Shown here piece by piece: positions 25,603-34,327 of a stretch of 64,000 bases of DNA. The position numbers were made by a program, and so were the translations under genes. Under the pieces are notes generated by a model, which was given only the letters and a program-made list of their open reading frames with translations, did not search any database and was not told the origin of the DNA. Each line of letters begins with the position of its first letter. Positions within the stretch are counted from its first letter, which is position 1. The stretch lies in the NCBI GenBank assembly GCA_041741895.1, contig JBGSJO010000118.1, positions 1 through 64,000 on the forward strand, written 5' to 3'. The DNA is from Allopontixanthobacter sp041741895. GTDB taxonomy: Bacteria > Pseudomonadota > Alphaproteobacteria > Sphingomonadales > Sphingomonadaceae.

Positions 25603-25753
25603 CTCAAGGGACCCCCAGAAGACTAAGTTTCTTGCGAAGCTGCCTTGCGGTCAGGAAGTCCCCTTGGGGCAGCGAGAAGGCGCTATACCCTGCGAATTAT
25701 GAATTTCAACTGAAAATTGGTCCTGTCATCGGGAAATCCGGTACGGACCATAT
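25603..25753 (-). promoter_or_regulatory. Ornithine decarboxylase leader with possible start-site sequestering hairpin
   Basis: On the minus strand a promoter-like TTGAAA (25709-25704) and TATAGC (25687-25682) with 16-base spacing start a ~75-base leader. In it ccccaaggggac (about 25669-25658) can pair with the region gtcccttgag just before the TTG start (25613-25603). This could mask the G-rich ribosome site. A speF-type RNA motif is known upstream of alphaproteobacterial ornithine decarboxylase genes; I cannot confirm a match here. Confidence 0.35.
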
Positions 25754-26929
25754 TCAGGACAAACGCCCCCGAAAATCCTCATAACCGAAGCTCTTCATCA
25801 GATCGAGCTGATCACTTTCGCTGTCCCATAGATAGATCGACGGCAGTTGCACCCCGTTAAACGTGTTGGTCTTGACCATCGAATAATGCGCTTGGTCCAG
25901 GAAGGCGATCCGCTGCCCCGGCTCGCACGGCACAGGAAGCCGGTAATCGCCGATCACGTCCCCGGCGAGACAGGACGGACCGCCCAGGCGCACCGGTTGC
26001 CCCTGCCCCTGTTCCTCATTCAGCATGGCGGGCCGGTACGGCGCCTCGATCACGTCGGGCATATGGCAGGTGGCAGAGATATCGGTGATCGCCAGCGGTA
26101 TTTCGTTGAAACCATTGTCGAGTATCGTTCCGACCAGGATTCCCGCGTCCAGCGCCACCGCTTCGCCCGGTTCGAGCATGATCTCGCATCCGGTGTCCTC
26201 CTTTGCATCGCGCAAGAATTCGACAAGCTCGTCGCGCTGGTAGTCCGCGCGGGTGATATGGTGGCCGCCGCCCATGTTGATCCATTTTAGCTGGCCGAAA
26301 TAGGGCTCGATGGCATCGAACACTTTGTCCCAGGTGTCCTTGAGCGGTTCCAGATCCTGCTCGCACAGATTGTGGAAATGGATCCCGTCCACGCCCTCCA
26401 TTTGCTCTTCGGTGAGTTGTTCCAGCGGAAAGCCGAGCCGCGATCCGGGGCTGGACGGATCATAGCGCGGCACTTCGCCGGTCGGCACCTGCGGATTGAT
26501 GCGCAGGCCGATATCGAAGGCCTGACCGCTGCTGCGGGCATGGTCGAGAATCAGCGCAGCGCGTTCCATCTGGCCGGGAGAGTTGAAAATCACGTGGTCG
26601 GACAGGCGGCAGATTTCCTCCAGCTCGTCCGGCTTGTAGGCGGCGGAATAGGTCGCGATCTCGCCATCGTAGAATTCCGACGCCAGCCGCGCTTCCCACA
26701 GGCCGGAGGTGCACACCCCGTCGAGATATTCCCCGATGATCGGCGCAACCGACCACATGGAAAACGCTTTAAGCGCCGCCAGCACCTTGATGTCCGCCGC
26801 ATCGCGAATATCCGCGAGGATCTTGAGATTGGCGCGCAGTTTCGCCGCGTCCACGACGAAGGCCGGGCTGTCGACGCGATTCAAGTCAAAATCGGCGAAC
26901 GCGCCGGGATCGCCAGCCTTGGTTTCCAT
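25754..26929 (-). CDS. nspC: Carboxynorspermidine/carboxyspermidine decarboxylase
   Basis: PLP decarboxylase that turns carboxyspermidine into spermidine. The 391-residue protein begins METKAGDPGAF, has SPAFVVDAAKLRANLKIL, the PLP lysine in ALKAFSMWS (K54), the substrate loop CTSGLWEARLASEF, HFHNLCEQ, KWINMGGGHHITR, the phosphate-binding LEPGEAVAL and the C-terminal GGPSCLAGDVIGDY with the catalytic cysteine. The ATG at 26929 overlaps the TAA of the macro-domain gene (TAATG), so the start ORF upstream at 26986 is not used. Order with ornithine decarboxylase and the carboxyspermidine dehydrogenase fits the alternative spermidine route from aspartate semialdehyde. Confidence 0.93.
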   Translation of the reverse strand: METKAGDPGAFADFDLNRVDSPAFVVDAAKLRANLKILADIRDAADIKVLAALKAFSMWSVAPIIGEYLDGVCTSGLWEARLASEFYDGEIATYSAAYKPDELEEICRLSDHVIFNSPGQMERAALILDHARSSGQAFDIGLRINPQVPTGEVPRYDPSSPGSRLGFPLEQLTEEQMEGVDGIHFHNLCEQDLEPLKDTWDKVFDAIEPYFGQLKWINMGGGHHITRADYQRDELVEFLRDAKEDTGCEIMLEPGEAVALDAGILVGTILDNGFNEIPLAITDISATCHMPDVIEAPYRPAMLNEEQGQGQPVRLGGPSCLAGDVIGDYRLPVPCEPGQRIAFLDQAHYSMVKTNTFNGVQLPSIYLWDSESDQLDLMKSFGYEDFRGRLS

Positions 26930-27456
26930 TAAGATAGCTCTCTCAAAGCTGTTTCGAAAGCCGTTGTCGATTTGGCATCGAAACAAACAAAAACGATATC
27001 GTCGAAGACTTCCGGCTCGCTGGTGACTGTCTCCTGGACCGTGCTAACGGCAACCTTGGAAGCTAGATCTAACGGATATCCATAGATACCCGTTGAGATT
27101 GCTGGGATACCAACAGTCCGCGCTCCCTTTTCGCGGGCACGGGCGAGAGAGTTGCGATAGCAGGCGGCGAGCAGATCCCGCTCACCATTTTCCCCGCCCC
27201 GCCATACGGGACCGACGGTGTGGATAATCCAATCTGCCTTCAATTCGTATCCTTTGGTCACTTTGGCTTCGCCAGTCTTGCATCCGCCAAGCAACCTGCA
27301 TTCGTGAACCAATTCTTTCCCGGCCGCGCGGTGAATTGCACCGTCGACCCCGCCGCCGCCAAGCAGCGAGCTGTTCGCCGCATTTACTACCGCATCGAAA
27401 GCCATCTTGACGATGTTGCCCTCGACCACGCGCAAAGAAGTTGGGTCTGTTCTCAC
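26929..27456 (-). CDS. Macro-domain protein (ADP-ribose/O-acetyl-ADP-ribose hydrolase type)
   Basis: A 175-residue single macro domain, resembling YmdB. It shows RVVEGNIVKMAFDAVVNAAN with the ligand Asp/Asn, SSLLGGGGVDGAIHRAAG, the deacetylase-type loop, GEAKVTKGYEL, and the second ribose/phosphate loop IPAISTGIYGYPLDLA. The likely start is GTG 27456, five bases after the TGA of the preceding gene; an ATG at 27495 overlaps that gene but has no ribosome site. Its stop overlaps nspC, so it is embedded between the two carboxyspermidine genes. The activity expected is removal of ADP-ribose or deacetylation of O-acetyl-ADP-ribose. Its link with polyamines is unexplained. Confidence 0.88.
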   Translation of the reverse strand: MRTDPTSLRVVEGNIVKMAFDAVVNAANSSLLGGGGVDGAIHRAAGKELVHECRLLGGCKTGEAKVTKGYELKADWIIHTVGPVWRGGENGERDLLAACYRNSLARAREKGARTVGIPAISTGIYGYPLDLASKVAVSTVQETVTSEPEVFDDIVFVCFDAKSTTAFETALRELS

Positions 27457-27460
27457 CAGT

Positions 27461-28672
27461 TCAAAATCCAACCGGCCCGTCCAGCTCCGCCACATTCCAC
27501 GGTAGCCCGTGCGCGTTCAGCATGTCCATGAACGGATCGGGGTCCATCTGCTCCATGTTGAACACGCCCTCACCCTTCCACGCGCCTGTTACCATCATGG
27601 CGCTACCGATCATTGCGGGAACGCCGGTGGTATAGGATACCGCCTGGTTGCCGGTTTCTTCGTAGGCATCCTCGTGATCACAGATATTGTTGATGTAGAA
27701 CGTCTTTTCGCCGCTGCCATCCAGCGCCTCGCCCGTGGCGATGACGCCGATGTTGGTCTTGCCCTTGGTGGTTTCGCCCAATGTTTCCGGCTTGGGCAGG
27801 ACAGCGGCGAGGAATTGCAACGGGATGATGTCCCGGCCCTGGTACTTGATCGGTTCAATCCCGGTCATGCCTACCGCCTGCAGCACGCTCAGGTGCTTGA
27901 TATATTCATCGCCAAAGGTCATCCAGAACCGCGCGCGTTGCAATTCGGGCACGAATTTCGACAGGCTCTCCAGATCCTCGTGATACATCAGATACATGTT
28001 TTTCGGGCCGACAGATTCGAAGTCGAAGGTCTGCTTGACCGACAATGCTGGTGTTTCGACCCACTGGCCGTTTTCCCAGTGGCGCGCCGGTGCGGTCACT
28101 TCGCGGATGTTGATTTCGGGATTGAAATTGGTCGCGAAAGCCTGACCATGATCGCCGCCGTTGCAATCGAGAATGTCGAGCTGGCGGATGGTTTTCAGCT
28201 TGTGCTTCTTCAGCCACATGGTGAACACACTGGTCACGCCCGGATCGAAGCCCGACCCCAGCAGCGCCATCAACCCCGCTTCCTTGAACCGGTCGTGATA
28301 AGCCCATTGCCAGTGATATTCGAACTTCGCTTCGTCCTTCGGTTCGTAATTGGCGGTATCAAGATAGCTGACGCCTGCTTCGAGACAGGCATCCATGATC
28401 GGCAGATCCTGATAGGGCAGCGCCAGATTGACCACCAGCGAAGGCTGCACCTTGCGGATCAGATTGACCATTGCGGGCACTTCTTCGGCGTCGATCTCAT
28501 AAGTCGCTATATCGCGCCCGGTGCGCTGTTTGACACTCTCGGCAATGCTGTCGCACTTGCTCCTGGTGCGGCTCGCCAGATGGATGTCGCTGAAAATATC
28601 GCTGTTCATGGCCATCTTGTGAACCGCGACCGAACTGACGCCGCCTGCGCCGATAACCAGAACTGTAGACAT
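27461..28672 (-). CDS. Carboxynorspermidine/carboxyspermidine dehydrogenase (saccharopine dehydrogenase family)
   Basis: Couples putrescine with aspartate semialdehyde to carboxyspermidine with NADPH. The 403 residues begin MSTVLVIGAGGVSSVAVHKMAM with a Rossmann GxGGVG-like motif, HLASRTRSKC, the second segment LPYQDLPIMDACLEAGVSYLDTANYEP, and GSGFDPGVTSVFTMWLKKH. The ATG at 28672 follows TGGAGTAAAC. Saccharopine dehydrogenases proper look similar, but the neighbouring nspC and ornithine decarboxylase make the polyamine assignment preferable. It is the first gene of the minus-strand operon and is divergent from the threonine-dehydratase-like gene. Confidence 0.9.
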   Translation of the reverse strand: MSTVLVIGAGGVSSVAVHKMAMNSDIFSDIHLASRTRSKCDSIAESVKQRTGRDIATYEIDAEEVPAMVNLIRKVQPSLVVNLALPYQDLPIMDACLEAGVSYLDTANYEPKDEAKFEYHWQWAYHDRFKEAGLMALLGSGFDPGVTSVFTMWLKKHKLKTIRQLDILDCNGGDHGQAFATNFNPEINIREVTAPARHWENGQWVETPALSVKQTFDFESVGPKNMYLMYHEDLESLSKFVPELQRARFWMTFGDEYIKHLSVLQAVGMTGIEPIKYQGRDIIPLQFLAAVLPKPETLGETTKGKTNIGVIATGEALDGSGEKTFYINNICDHEDAYEETGNQAVSYTTGVPAMIGSAMMVTGAWKGEGVFNMEQMDPDPFMDMLNAHGLPWNVAELDGPVGF

Positions 28673-28722
28673 GTTTACTCCAGAATATTGGTGTTTTTCT
28701 GATAGCGCATTAGGCGGTAACA

Positions 28723-29685
28723 ATGTTTCAAGAAAGCCCCCGCGCACCAACAAATGCCGGAGTTCGCAGCGCCGCCGCGAAAATAGCCGCGATCCTGCCG
28801 CCCACTCCCCTGCTGCCTGCGGAAATCTGCGGGGTGAAATGCTGGGTCAAGGTTGAAAGCCTCCAGCCCATTGGCGCATTCAAGATTCGCGGAGCATGGC
28901 ACAGGCTCAGCGACCTGTCCCAAACCGATCGCGCGCGCGGCGTTGTGGGTGTTTCCAGCGGCAATCACGCGCAAGGCGTTGCCTGGGCGGCGCGCAAACT
29001 CGGGATCGCGGCGACCATCGTCATGCCCCGGGATGCGCCGCAGATGAAGCTGGACGCCACCCGCGCGCTAGGCGCGGAAATCGTGCTGTATCAGCGCCCG
29101 GGCGAGGATCGTGACGCCATTGCAGGTCGGCTGTGCGATGAATTGGGCGCAACTCTGGTCCACGCCTATGCCGATCCGTGGGTCATCGAAGGGCAAGGCA
29201 GCGCCGGGATTGAAATTGCCGCGCAATTGGGGCGGCAACCCTCCGCAATTATCGCGTGCTGCGGCGGCGGCGGGCTGTCCGCCGGCCTCGCTCTCGCCTG
29301 CCCGAACGCCCGAATCGTACCGGTCGAGCCGGAGGGATGGGACGATATGGCGCGCAGCCTTGCAGAGGGGGAAATCCAACCCGTGGGCCCGAACCCGCCG
29401 CGCACCGCCTGCGATGCGTTGCAAACCCCGGTGACGGCGCCGGTTAATTTCGCGGTGCTGCACGGGCGGGCGGAGCCGGGCATTGCCGTATCCGAATTTG
29501 AAATTCGGCAGGCACAGCGATTTGCCTTTGCCAGGCTCAAACTGGTGCTGGAACCAGGCGGCGCGGCGGCGCTGGCGGCCTGCCTTGCCGGGAAAGTGGA
29601 GCTTGATGCCGATACCGTGATCATGCTGACCGGCGGGAATGTGGATGCGGGCTCGTTCGCCAGAGTGATTGCCAGCACCGATTAG
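28723..29685 (+). CDS. Threonine dehydratase/serine racemase-like PLP enzyme
   Basis: Fold-type II PLP enzyme of 320 residues. The PLP lysine is in PIGAFKIRGAWHRL (about K51), followed by VSSGNHAQGVAWAARKLG, the glycine-rich phosphate loop CGGGGLSAG, and the C-terminal GGAAALAAC. It lacks a C-terminal ACT domain, so it resembles catabolic threonine dehydratases and serine racemases more than the biosynthetic IlvA. The substrate (threonine, serine or 3-hydroxyaspartate) cannot be decided. It is divergent from the carboxyspermidine dehydrogenase gene. Confidence 0.88.
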   Translation: MFQESPRAPTNAGVRSAAAKIAAILPPTPLLPAEICGVKCWVKVESLQPIGAFKIRGAWHRLSDLSQTDRARGVVGVSSGNHAQGVAWAARKLGIAATIVMPRDAPQMKLDATRALGAEIVLYQRPGEDRDAIAGRLCDELGATLVHAYADPWVIEGQGSAGIEIAAQLGRQPSAIIACCGGGGLSAGLALACPNARIVPVEPEGWDDMARSLAEGEIQPVGPNPPRTACDALQTPVTAPVNFAVLHGRAEPGIAVSEFEIRQAQRFAFARLKLVLEPGGAAALAACLAGKVELDADTVIMLTGGNVDAGSFARVIASTD

Positions 29686-29745
29686 GTTGCAATTGACAAT
29701 TAAACGGGTCCGCGCCAGTTTCGCCAAAACGAGAGGGGAATATCA

Positions 29746-30195
29746 ATGCAGGCTCAAATGCTCGCTCCAGCCGCGGTGCTGGTGCTTTGGTCGCTGGTGA
29801 TGCTGTTCTGGATGGCCGGGACGCGCGGACCGGCGATGAAGAATATGGAAGGCGGACTTGACGCCGCGAAAGCCGGGGGTCGCGGCCAGGATCTGGAAGG
29901 GCGCATTCCCGACAAGATCAATTGGAAAGCCCATAATTATACCCATTTGATGGAACAGCCGACGATTTTCTATCCGGCGGTGATCATCCTCGCACTGATG
30001 GGTGCCAGCGGCGTCGATATCCTGCTGGCGTGGATCTATGTCGGGTTGCGGATCGTGCATTCGGTCTGGCAGGCGACGGTGAACAAGGTTCCTGTTCGTT
30101 TCCTGATCTTCCTTCTTTCCACTATTGCGCTGACCATACTCGCCGTTCGGGCTGTGTGGGCAACCCTGTTCGCTGATCAGGGAGTTCTCGTATGA
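29746..30195 (+). CDS. MAPEG family membrane protein (first of pair)
   Basis: A 149-residue four-helix membrane protein. Hydrophobic segments lie near 8-24, 68-86, 90-110 and 118-140. The MAPEG signature HNYTHLMEQPTIFYP occurs at about 64-78. Members include microsomal glutathione transferases and related membrane enzymes, so glutathione conjugation or peroxidase activity is possible, although many bacterial members are uncharacterised. The stop overlaps the ATG of the next gene, a paralogue. Confidence 0.85.
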   Translation: MQAQMLAPAAVLVLWSLVMLFWMAGTRGPAMKNMEGGLDAAKAGGRGQDLEGRIPDKINWKAHNYTHLMEQPTIFYPAVIILALMGASGVDILLAWIYVGLRIVHSVWQATVNKVPVRFLIFLLSTIALTILAVRAVWATLFADQGVLV

Positions 30196-30623
30196 TCGGG
30201 GCCGCTATTCTCCAGCCCATTGTGGTACTGATGATCTGGACGATGGTAATGTGGGTGTGGATGTACGCCACCCGCATTCCCGCCATGCAGGCCAACCCTG
30301 CCATCAACACCGCCAACCTCAAGGGCACCACAGGCGCGGTGCTACGCGCACAATTGCCTGATAAGGTCAGTTGGAAAGCGGACAATTACAACCATTTGCA
30401 CGAAGCGCCCACGGTGTTTTACGCGGCGGCATTGGTACTGGCGATCATTGGCCAGGGTGACGGTATGAACGCCCTGCTGGCGTGGATATATACCGGCCTC
30501 AGGATCATGCATTCGCTGGTGCAGGTGACTGCGAACCGGGTGTTGGTGCGATTTATGCTGTTCGCCCTGTCCAGCCTGGTGCTGATGGCGCTGATCCTGC
30601 ACGCTGCCATTGCCGTATTCTGA
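30192..30623 (+). CDS. MAPEG family membrane protein (second of pair)
   Basis: A 143-residue paralogue of the preceding protein, with the motif DNYNHLHEAPTVFYAA at about 61-76 and four hydrophobic helices. The shared PDKxxWKxxNYxHLxExPTxFY wording and equal lengths show a tandem duplication. The ATG at 30192 overlaps the previous stop. A strong inverted repeat follows the gene at 30630-30665. Confidence 0.85.
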   Translation: MIGAAILQPIVVLMIWTMVMWVWMYATRIPAMQANPAINTANLKGTTGAVLRAQLPDKVSWKADNYNHLHEAPTVFYAAALVLAIIGQGDGMNALLAWIYTGLRIMHSLVQVTANRVLVRFMLFALSSLVLMALILHAAIAVF

Positions 30624-30629
30624 CGCTTG

Positions 30630-30665
30630 CCCCTTCGGGATGGCAATTGCGCCATCTCGAAGGGG
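30630..30665. terminator. Inverted repeat between convergent MAPEG and trxB genes
   Basis: A 15-bp stem (ccccttcgggatggc with gccatctcgaagggg, one mismatch) around the loop aattgc. It has no T tract, so it may be a bidirectional stop helped by rho or a 3'-end stabiliser. Confidence 0.5.
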
Positions 30666-30681
30666 TCAAGGCTGACGCACG

Positions 30682-31659
30682 TTACTCGGCAGCTTCGCGC
30701 GCCTCTTTCTTGGCAAATTCCATCGTCGCGAGAAATTTTTCCGCGTCCAGTGCAGCCATGCAGCCGGTTCCCGCCGCAGTAACCGCCTGTCGGTAGGTGT
30801 GATCCATCACATCGCCGCAAGCGAACACGCCGGGCAGTTCGGTTTTCGGTGTGCCCGGCTCGACAATCAGATAACCGCTATCATCCATCGGCAATTTGCC
30901 CTTGAACAATTCGGTTGCCGGCGCATGCCCGATGGCTACGAAAGCGCCATCCACTTCCAATTGGCTGATTTCGCCCGTCACAGTATCCTGCAATTCCACT
31001 GCCTTCAGCCCGCCATCCAGCGGATCCCCCAGAAAGCGCGTAACGGCCTTGTTCCACATCGGGGTGATTTTCTCGTTGCCGAACAAACGGTCCTGAAGGA
31101 TCTTCTCGGAACGCAGTTCATCGCGCCGGTGGATCAATGTCACATCGTCGGAATGGTTGGTCAGATACAGCGCCTCTTCGACCGCAGTATTGCCGCCGCC
31201 GATAACCGCAACCTTTTTGCCGCGATAGAAGAACCCGTCACAGGTGGCACAGGCAGACACGCCCTTGCCGCCCAGTTCCTGTTCCCCCGGTACACCCAGC
31301 CACTTGGCCTGCGCCCCGGTCGAGATCACCAGCGTATCTCCGATGTAGATATCGCCGCTATCGCCGATTGCCGTGTATGGCGGGCCATTCGCCAGATCGA
31401 CTTCGACTATAGTGTCCCACATCATCCGCGTGCCGACATGTTCGGCCTGCGCCTGCATTTCCTGCATCAGCCAGGGGCCCTGCACCACATCGCGGAAGCC
31501 GGGGTAGTTTTCGACATCGGTGGTGATGGTCAGCTGGCCCCCGGGCTGGAGTCCCTGCACCACGATCGGTTCCAGCGCCGCCCGGGCACCGTAAATCGCC
31601 GCCGAGAGTCCGGCAGGACCGGAACCGATGATCAGCATGCGGGTGTGATGTGTTGCCAT
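30682..31659 (-). CDS. trxB: Thioredoxin reductase
   Basis: FAD/NADPH enzyme that reduces thioredoxin. The 325 residues show the FAD Rossmann IIGSGPAGLSAAIYGARA (9-26), the redox pair in GVSACATCDGFF (C137 and C140), the NADPH Rossmann VAVIGGGNTAVEEALYL, and the C-terminal FACGDVMDHTYRQAVTAAGTG. The ATG at 31659 follows GGACGGAATA; an upstream in-frame start at 31671 is unlikely. The upstream phosphatase gene is on the same strand but separated by 75 bases with a hairpin. Confidence 0.95.
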   Translation of the reverse strand: MATHHTRMLIIGSGPAGLSAAIYGARAALEPIVVQGLQPGGQLTITTDVENYPGFRDVVQGPWLMQEMQAQAEHVGTRMMWDTIVEVDLANGPPYTAIGDSGDIYIGDTLVISTGAQAKWLGVPGEQELGGKGVSACATCDGFFYRGKKVAVIGGGNTAVEEALYLTNHSDDVTLIHRRDELRSEKILQDRLFGNEKITPMWNKAVTRFLGDPLDGGLKAVELQDTVTGEISQLEVDGAFVAIGHAPATELFKGKLPMDDSGYLIVEPGTPKTELPGVFACGDVMDHTYRQAVTAAGTGCMAALDAEKFLATMEFAKKEAREAAE

Positions 31660-31686
31660 TATTCCGTCCAATTTCCCAAAGGTCAG

Positions 31687-31712
31687 GCAACATCGCCAAA
31701 CGGCGGTGTTGC
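31687..31712 (-). terminator. Hairpin after the tyrosine-phosphatase-like gene
   Basis: An 11-bp stem (gcaacatcgcc with ggcggtgttgc, one wobble pair) with the loop aaac. There is no strong T run, so it is a weak terminator or a transcript-end structure. Confidence 0.4.
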
Positions 31713-31734
31713 GTTACAATGAATTCCTATCTGC

Positions 31735-32526
31735 TTACGCTTCGATCAGATGCAAGCGCAAGGCATCGCGCCGCGCCGCATCAACTCCAAGCACATCGGC
31801 CAGGAAAACGTCGAGTGATCCGTGCTGCCTCTCCACAGCTTTACGCATGGCCGCCAGATACCGGGCGTCGACACCCATCAGAATACGGATCGTCGAATCT
31901 CCGATCGGCCCCCATTTTTCGCGGATTGCCTGCGCGCCGGTGGCCACCCGTGCATCCAGATCGCCCGCTGTGTTGGTGAGCAGGAAATCCTCCATCGCAT
32001 CGTCTGGATGCACGCCCAGGGCGTGATGCAGCAATGCGACCGCCATCCCGGTGCGGTCCTTGCCAGCCAGGCAATGGACCAGGCTGGCCCCCTGCCCTTC
32101 GGCCAAAGCCGCGAAATATTGCCGCATTACGGCGATCAGCGGCAAGCGGAACGGAAGTTTTGCGTAAAGCGCTTCCATCTTGGCGTGCGCCGCAGCTTCA
32201 TCCAATGCGCCCTCGGCCGCTTCGACATGCGGGGCCAACGCAGCAGTTTCACCGTCGTAAAACACGATGCTGCCGTTGAAATTCCCAGGTCGGCGGCAGG
32301 GATATTTTGCCCGCTCGCTATTGCCGCGCATGTCGATCACATGCCTGAGGCCGAGCGCCGCGATTGCCTGCAAATCGCTGTCATCAGCATCGCAATGCTG
32401 GCCTGAACGGAACAACAGGCCGCGCTTAACCCGCCCCATGCCTGTCTGGTATCCGCCATAATCACGAAAGTTATGGACACCGGACAGTTCAAGGACGCGC
32501 GGCGGGGTGTCAGTTGAAATGGACAT
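31735..32526 (-). CDS. Tyrosine/serine phosphatase family protein (Y_phosphatase3 type)
   Basis: A 263-residue protein with the N-terminal family block LELSGVHNFRDYGGYQT (about 12-28), VIDMRGNSERAKYP with the conserved Arg, and the P-loop HCLAGKDRTGMA, whose catalytic cysteine is C152. This KDRTG form of HCx5R is typical of bacterial phosphatases that act on phosphotyrosine, phosphoserine or phosphoinositides. The ATG at 32526 is chosen because the N-terminal extension of the open frame (59 more residues) has no recognisable domain. The substrate is unknown. Confidence 0.88.
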   Translation of the reverse strand: MSISTDTPPRVLELSGVHNFRDYGGYQTGMGRVKRGLLFRSGQHCDADDSDLQAIAALGLRHVIDMRGNSERAKYPCRRPGNFNGSIVFYDGETAALAPHVEAAEGALDEAAAHAKMEALYAKLPFRLPLIAVMRQYFAALAEGQGASLVHCLAGKDRTGMAVALLHHALGVHPDDAMEDFLLTNTAGDLDARVATGAQAIREKWGPIGDSTIRILMGVDARYLAAMRKAVERQHGSLDVFLADVLGVDAARRDALRLHLIEA

Positions 32527-32725
32527 GGCCAATCGCTTGCCAGCACCCTGCTTGCGGCACAACACCCATTTACGATTGGGGCGGCACAATCGGTTATAAG
32601 CCCGCTGCGGCTTCGGTATCCCGAAACCGGCCCTTTGCAGGCGGGATTGCCAAGGCGAACAATTGGTTCCGCCAGTTTGAAATCGCAAGCCGCATCTGCA
32701 CAAAATCTGACCGATCCGGCTTGAA

Positions 32726-34327
32726 CTATCCGAACCGTCCGAACTTCCCTCGATCCGCGATGACTTCGCGTGCGCAATTGTGGCCCGGCGCGCCGGTTAC
32801 TCCGCCGCCCGGATGGGTCCCTGCACCGCACATATAGAGGCCTTTGACCGGGCCGCGATAGGCCCCATTGCCGAGCACTGGGCGCGCAGACCAAAGCTGG
32901 TCCAGGCTCATGTGCCCGTGCATGATATCGCCGCCAACCAGACCGAATTTGTCGTACAATCCCTTAGGGCTGAGTAATTGGCGGCCCAGGATCGAGGAGC
33001 GGAATCCGGGGGCGTGCGCCTCTACGGTGTCGGTGATCGTATCGGCGGCAGCACCTTCTTCATCGTCCCAGCATCTACCGTCAGGCAATTCGGGCGCGAA
33101 TTGCTGGCAGAACAGGCTGGCGACGTGCTGACCCGGCGGGGCGAGGCTGTCGTCAACCGTACTGGGGATCAGCATCTCCACAATCGGCGCCTTTGACCAA
33201 CCATCGCGTTTCGCATCGAGGAAGGCCCGGTCCATATAGTCGAGTGTGGGTGCCAGGATGATACCTGACCGGTGATGCTCTCCCGGTTCCGGCAGGCACG
33301 TGAATTTCGGCAATTCGCTGAGCGCGACATTCATGCGAAAGGTGCCGCCGCCCGCCTTGAAGCCGCGCATCCGGAGGCGGAAATCCTGTGGCTGATGGCT
33401 GGCATCCAGCATTTTGCCGTAGAGTAGCTTCGGCCCGACATTGGCTATAACGCGCTTTGCCGCGATCTCTTCGCCGCTTTCCAGCCTCACACCTGCAACT
33501 GTGCCGCCGTCCACCAGCACTTGATCTACCGGGCTTTCGAGGCTGATTTCGACCCCTGCCTCCCGGCAAACCCTGGCCATGATCTGGGTAATCGTGCCCA
33601 TGCCGCCGATCGAGTGACCCCACGCACCCTTCTTGCCGTTGACCTCGCCGAATACGTGGTGGAGCAGCACATAGGCACTGCCCGGGGTGTCCGGACTGGC
33701 ATAATTCCCGACCACGGCATCAAACCCGAAGGCAGCCTTGACTGCATCGCTTTCGAACCAGGAATCAAGGAAACTGCGAGCGGACTTGGTAAACAGGTCG
33801 AGTACATTACGTTTCGCTTCCAGTCTAAGCCGCGACAGTCCCCAGCCCTGCGCTACGCCGGTGATCAACGTGCGCAATCCTTCACCGACATTGGGCGGAC
33901 TCTTCAGCGCCAGATCGCGCAACACTTCGGCCACACCCTCCAGCGCATCGTAATATGCGGGCAGCACCTCGGCATCATGAACGGAGAATTTCCGGAATTC
34001 TGCCTGCGTGCGTTCCAATCCGCCGCCAAGTTTGAGATACCCGCCATCTTCCTGCGGCAGGAAGTTGGAGATTGGCCGTTCAATCACGCGGTATCCGTGA
34101 TCATGCAGCCGCATGTCGGCGATGACTTTCGGCTGGAGCAAGCTGACGGTGTAGCTGGCGACCGAATTGCGGAAACCGGGATGGAATTCCTCCGTCACCG
34201 CTGCGCCGCCCACCACATCGCGCCGCTCGACAATTCGCACCTTCAGCCCGGCACGAGCGAGATAGAAAGCACAGACGAGGCCGTTATGGCCCGCGCCGAT
34301 GATCACGGCGTCATATTTACTGGTCAT
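32726..34327 (-). CDS. FAD-dependent oxidoreductase of the phytoene-dehydrogenase-like family
   Basis: A 533-residue flavoprotein with the N-terminal FAD-binding AVIIGAGHNGLVCAFYLARAG (7-27), DVVGGAAVTEEF, and the C-terminal GLYMCGAGTHPGGGVTGAPGHNCA block. It belongs to the COG1233 type, which includes carotenoid desaturases and PYROXD2-like oxidoreductases. No other carotenoid genes are nearby, so a pigment role is unlikely. The ATG at 34327 overlaps the TGA of the Rieske gene (ATGA), so the two are co-translated and probably act on the same compound. Confidence 0.85.
   Translation of the reverse strand: MTSKYDAVIIGAGHNGLVCAFYLARAGLKVRIVERRDVVGGAAVTEEFHPGFRNSVASYTVSLLQPKVIADMRLHDHGYRVIERPISNFLPQEDGGYLKLGGGLERTQAEFRKFSVHDAEVLPAYYDALEGVAEVLRDLALKSPPNVGEGLRTLITGVAQGWGLSRLRLEAKRNVLDLFTKSARSFLDSWFESDAVKAAFGFDAVVGNYASPDTPGSAYVLLHHVFGEVNGKKGAWGHSIGGMGTITQIMARVCREAGVEISLESPVDQVLVDGGTVAGVRLESGEEIAAKRVIANVGPKLLYGKMLDASHQPQDFRLRMRGFKAGGGTFRMNVALSELPKFTCLPEPGEHHRSGIILAPTLDYMDRAFLDAKRDGWSKAPIVEMLIPSTVDDSLAPPGQHVASLFCQQFAPELPDGRCWDDEEGAAADTITDTVEAHAPGFRSSILGRQLLSPKGLYDKFGLVGGDIMHGHMSLDQLWSARPVLGNGAYRGPVKGLYMCGAGTHPGGGVTGAPGHNCAREVIADRGKFGRFG

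Noticed and set aside
32726..34327. Carotenoid desaturase
   Set aside because: Family resemblance only; no crt genes nearby and the partner is a Rieske oxygenase.
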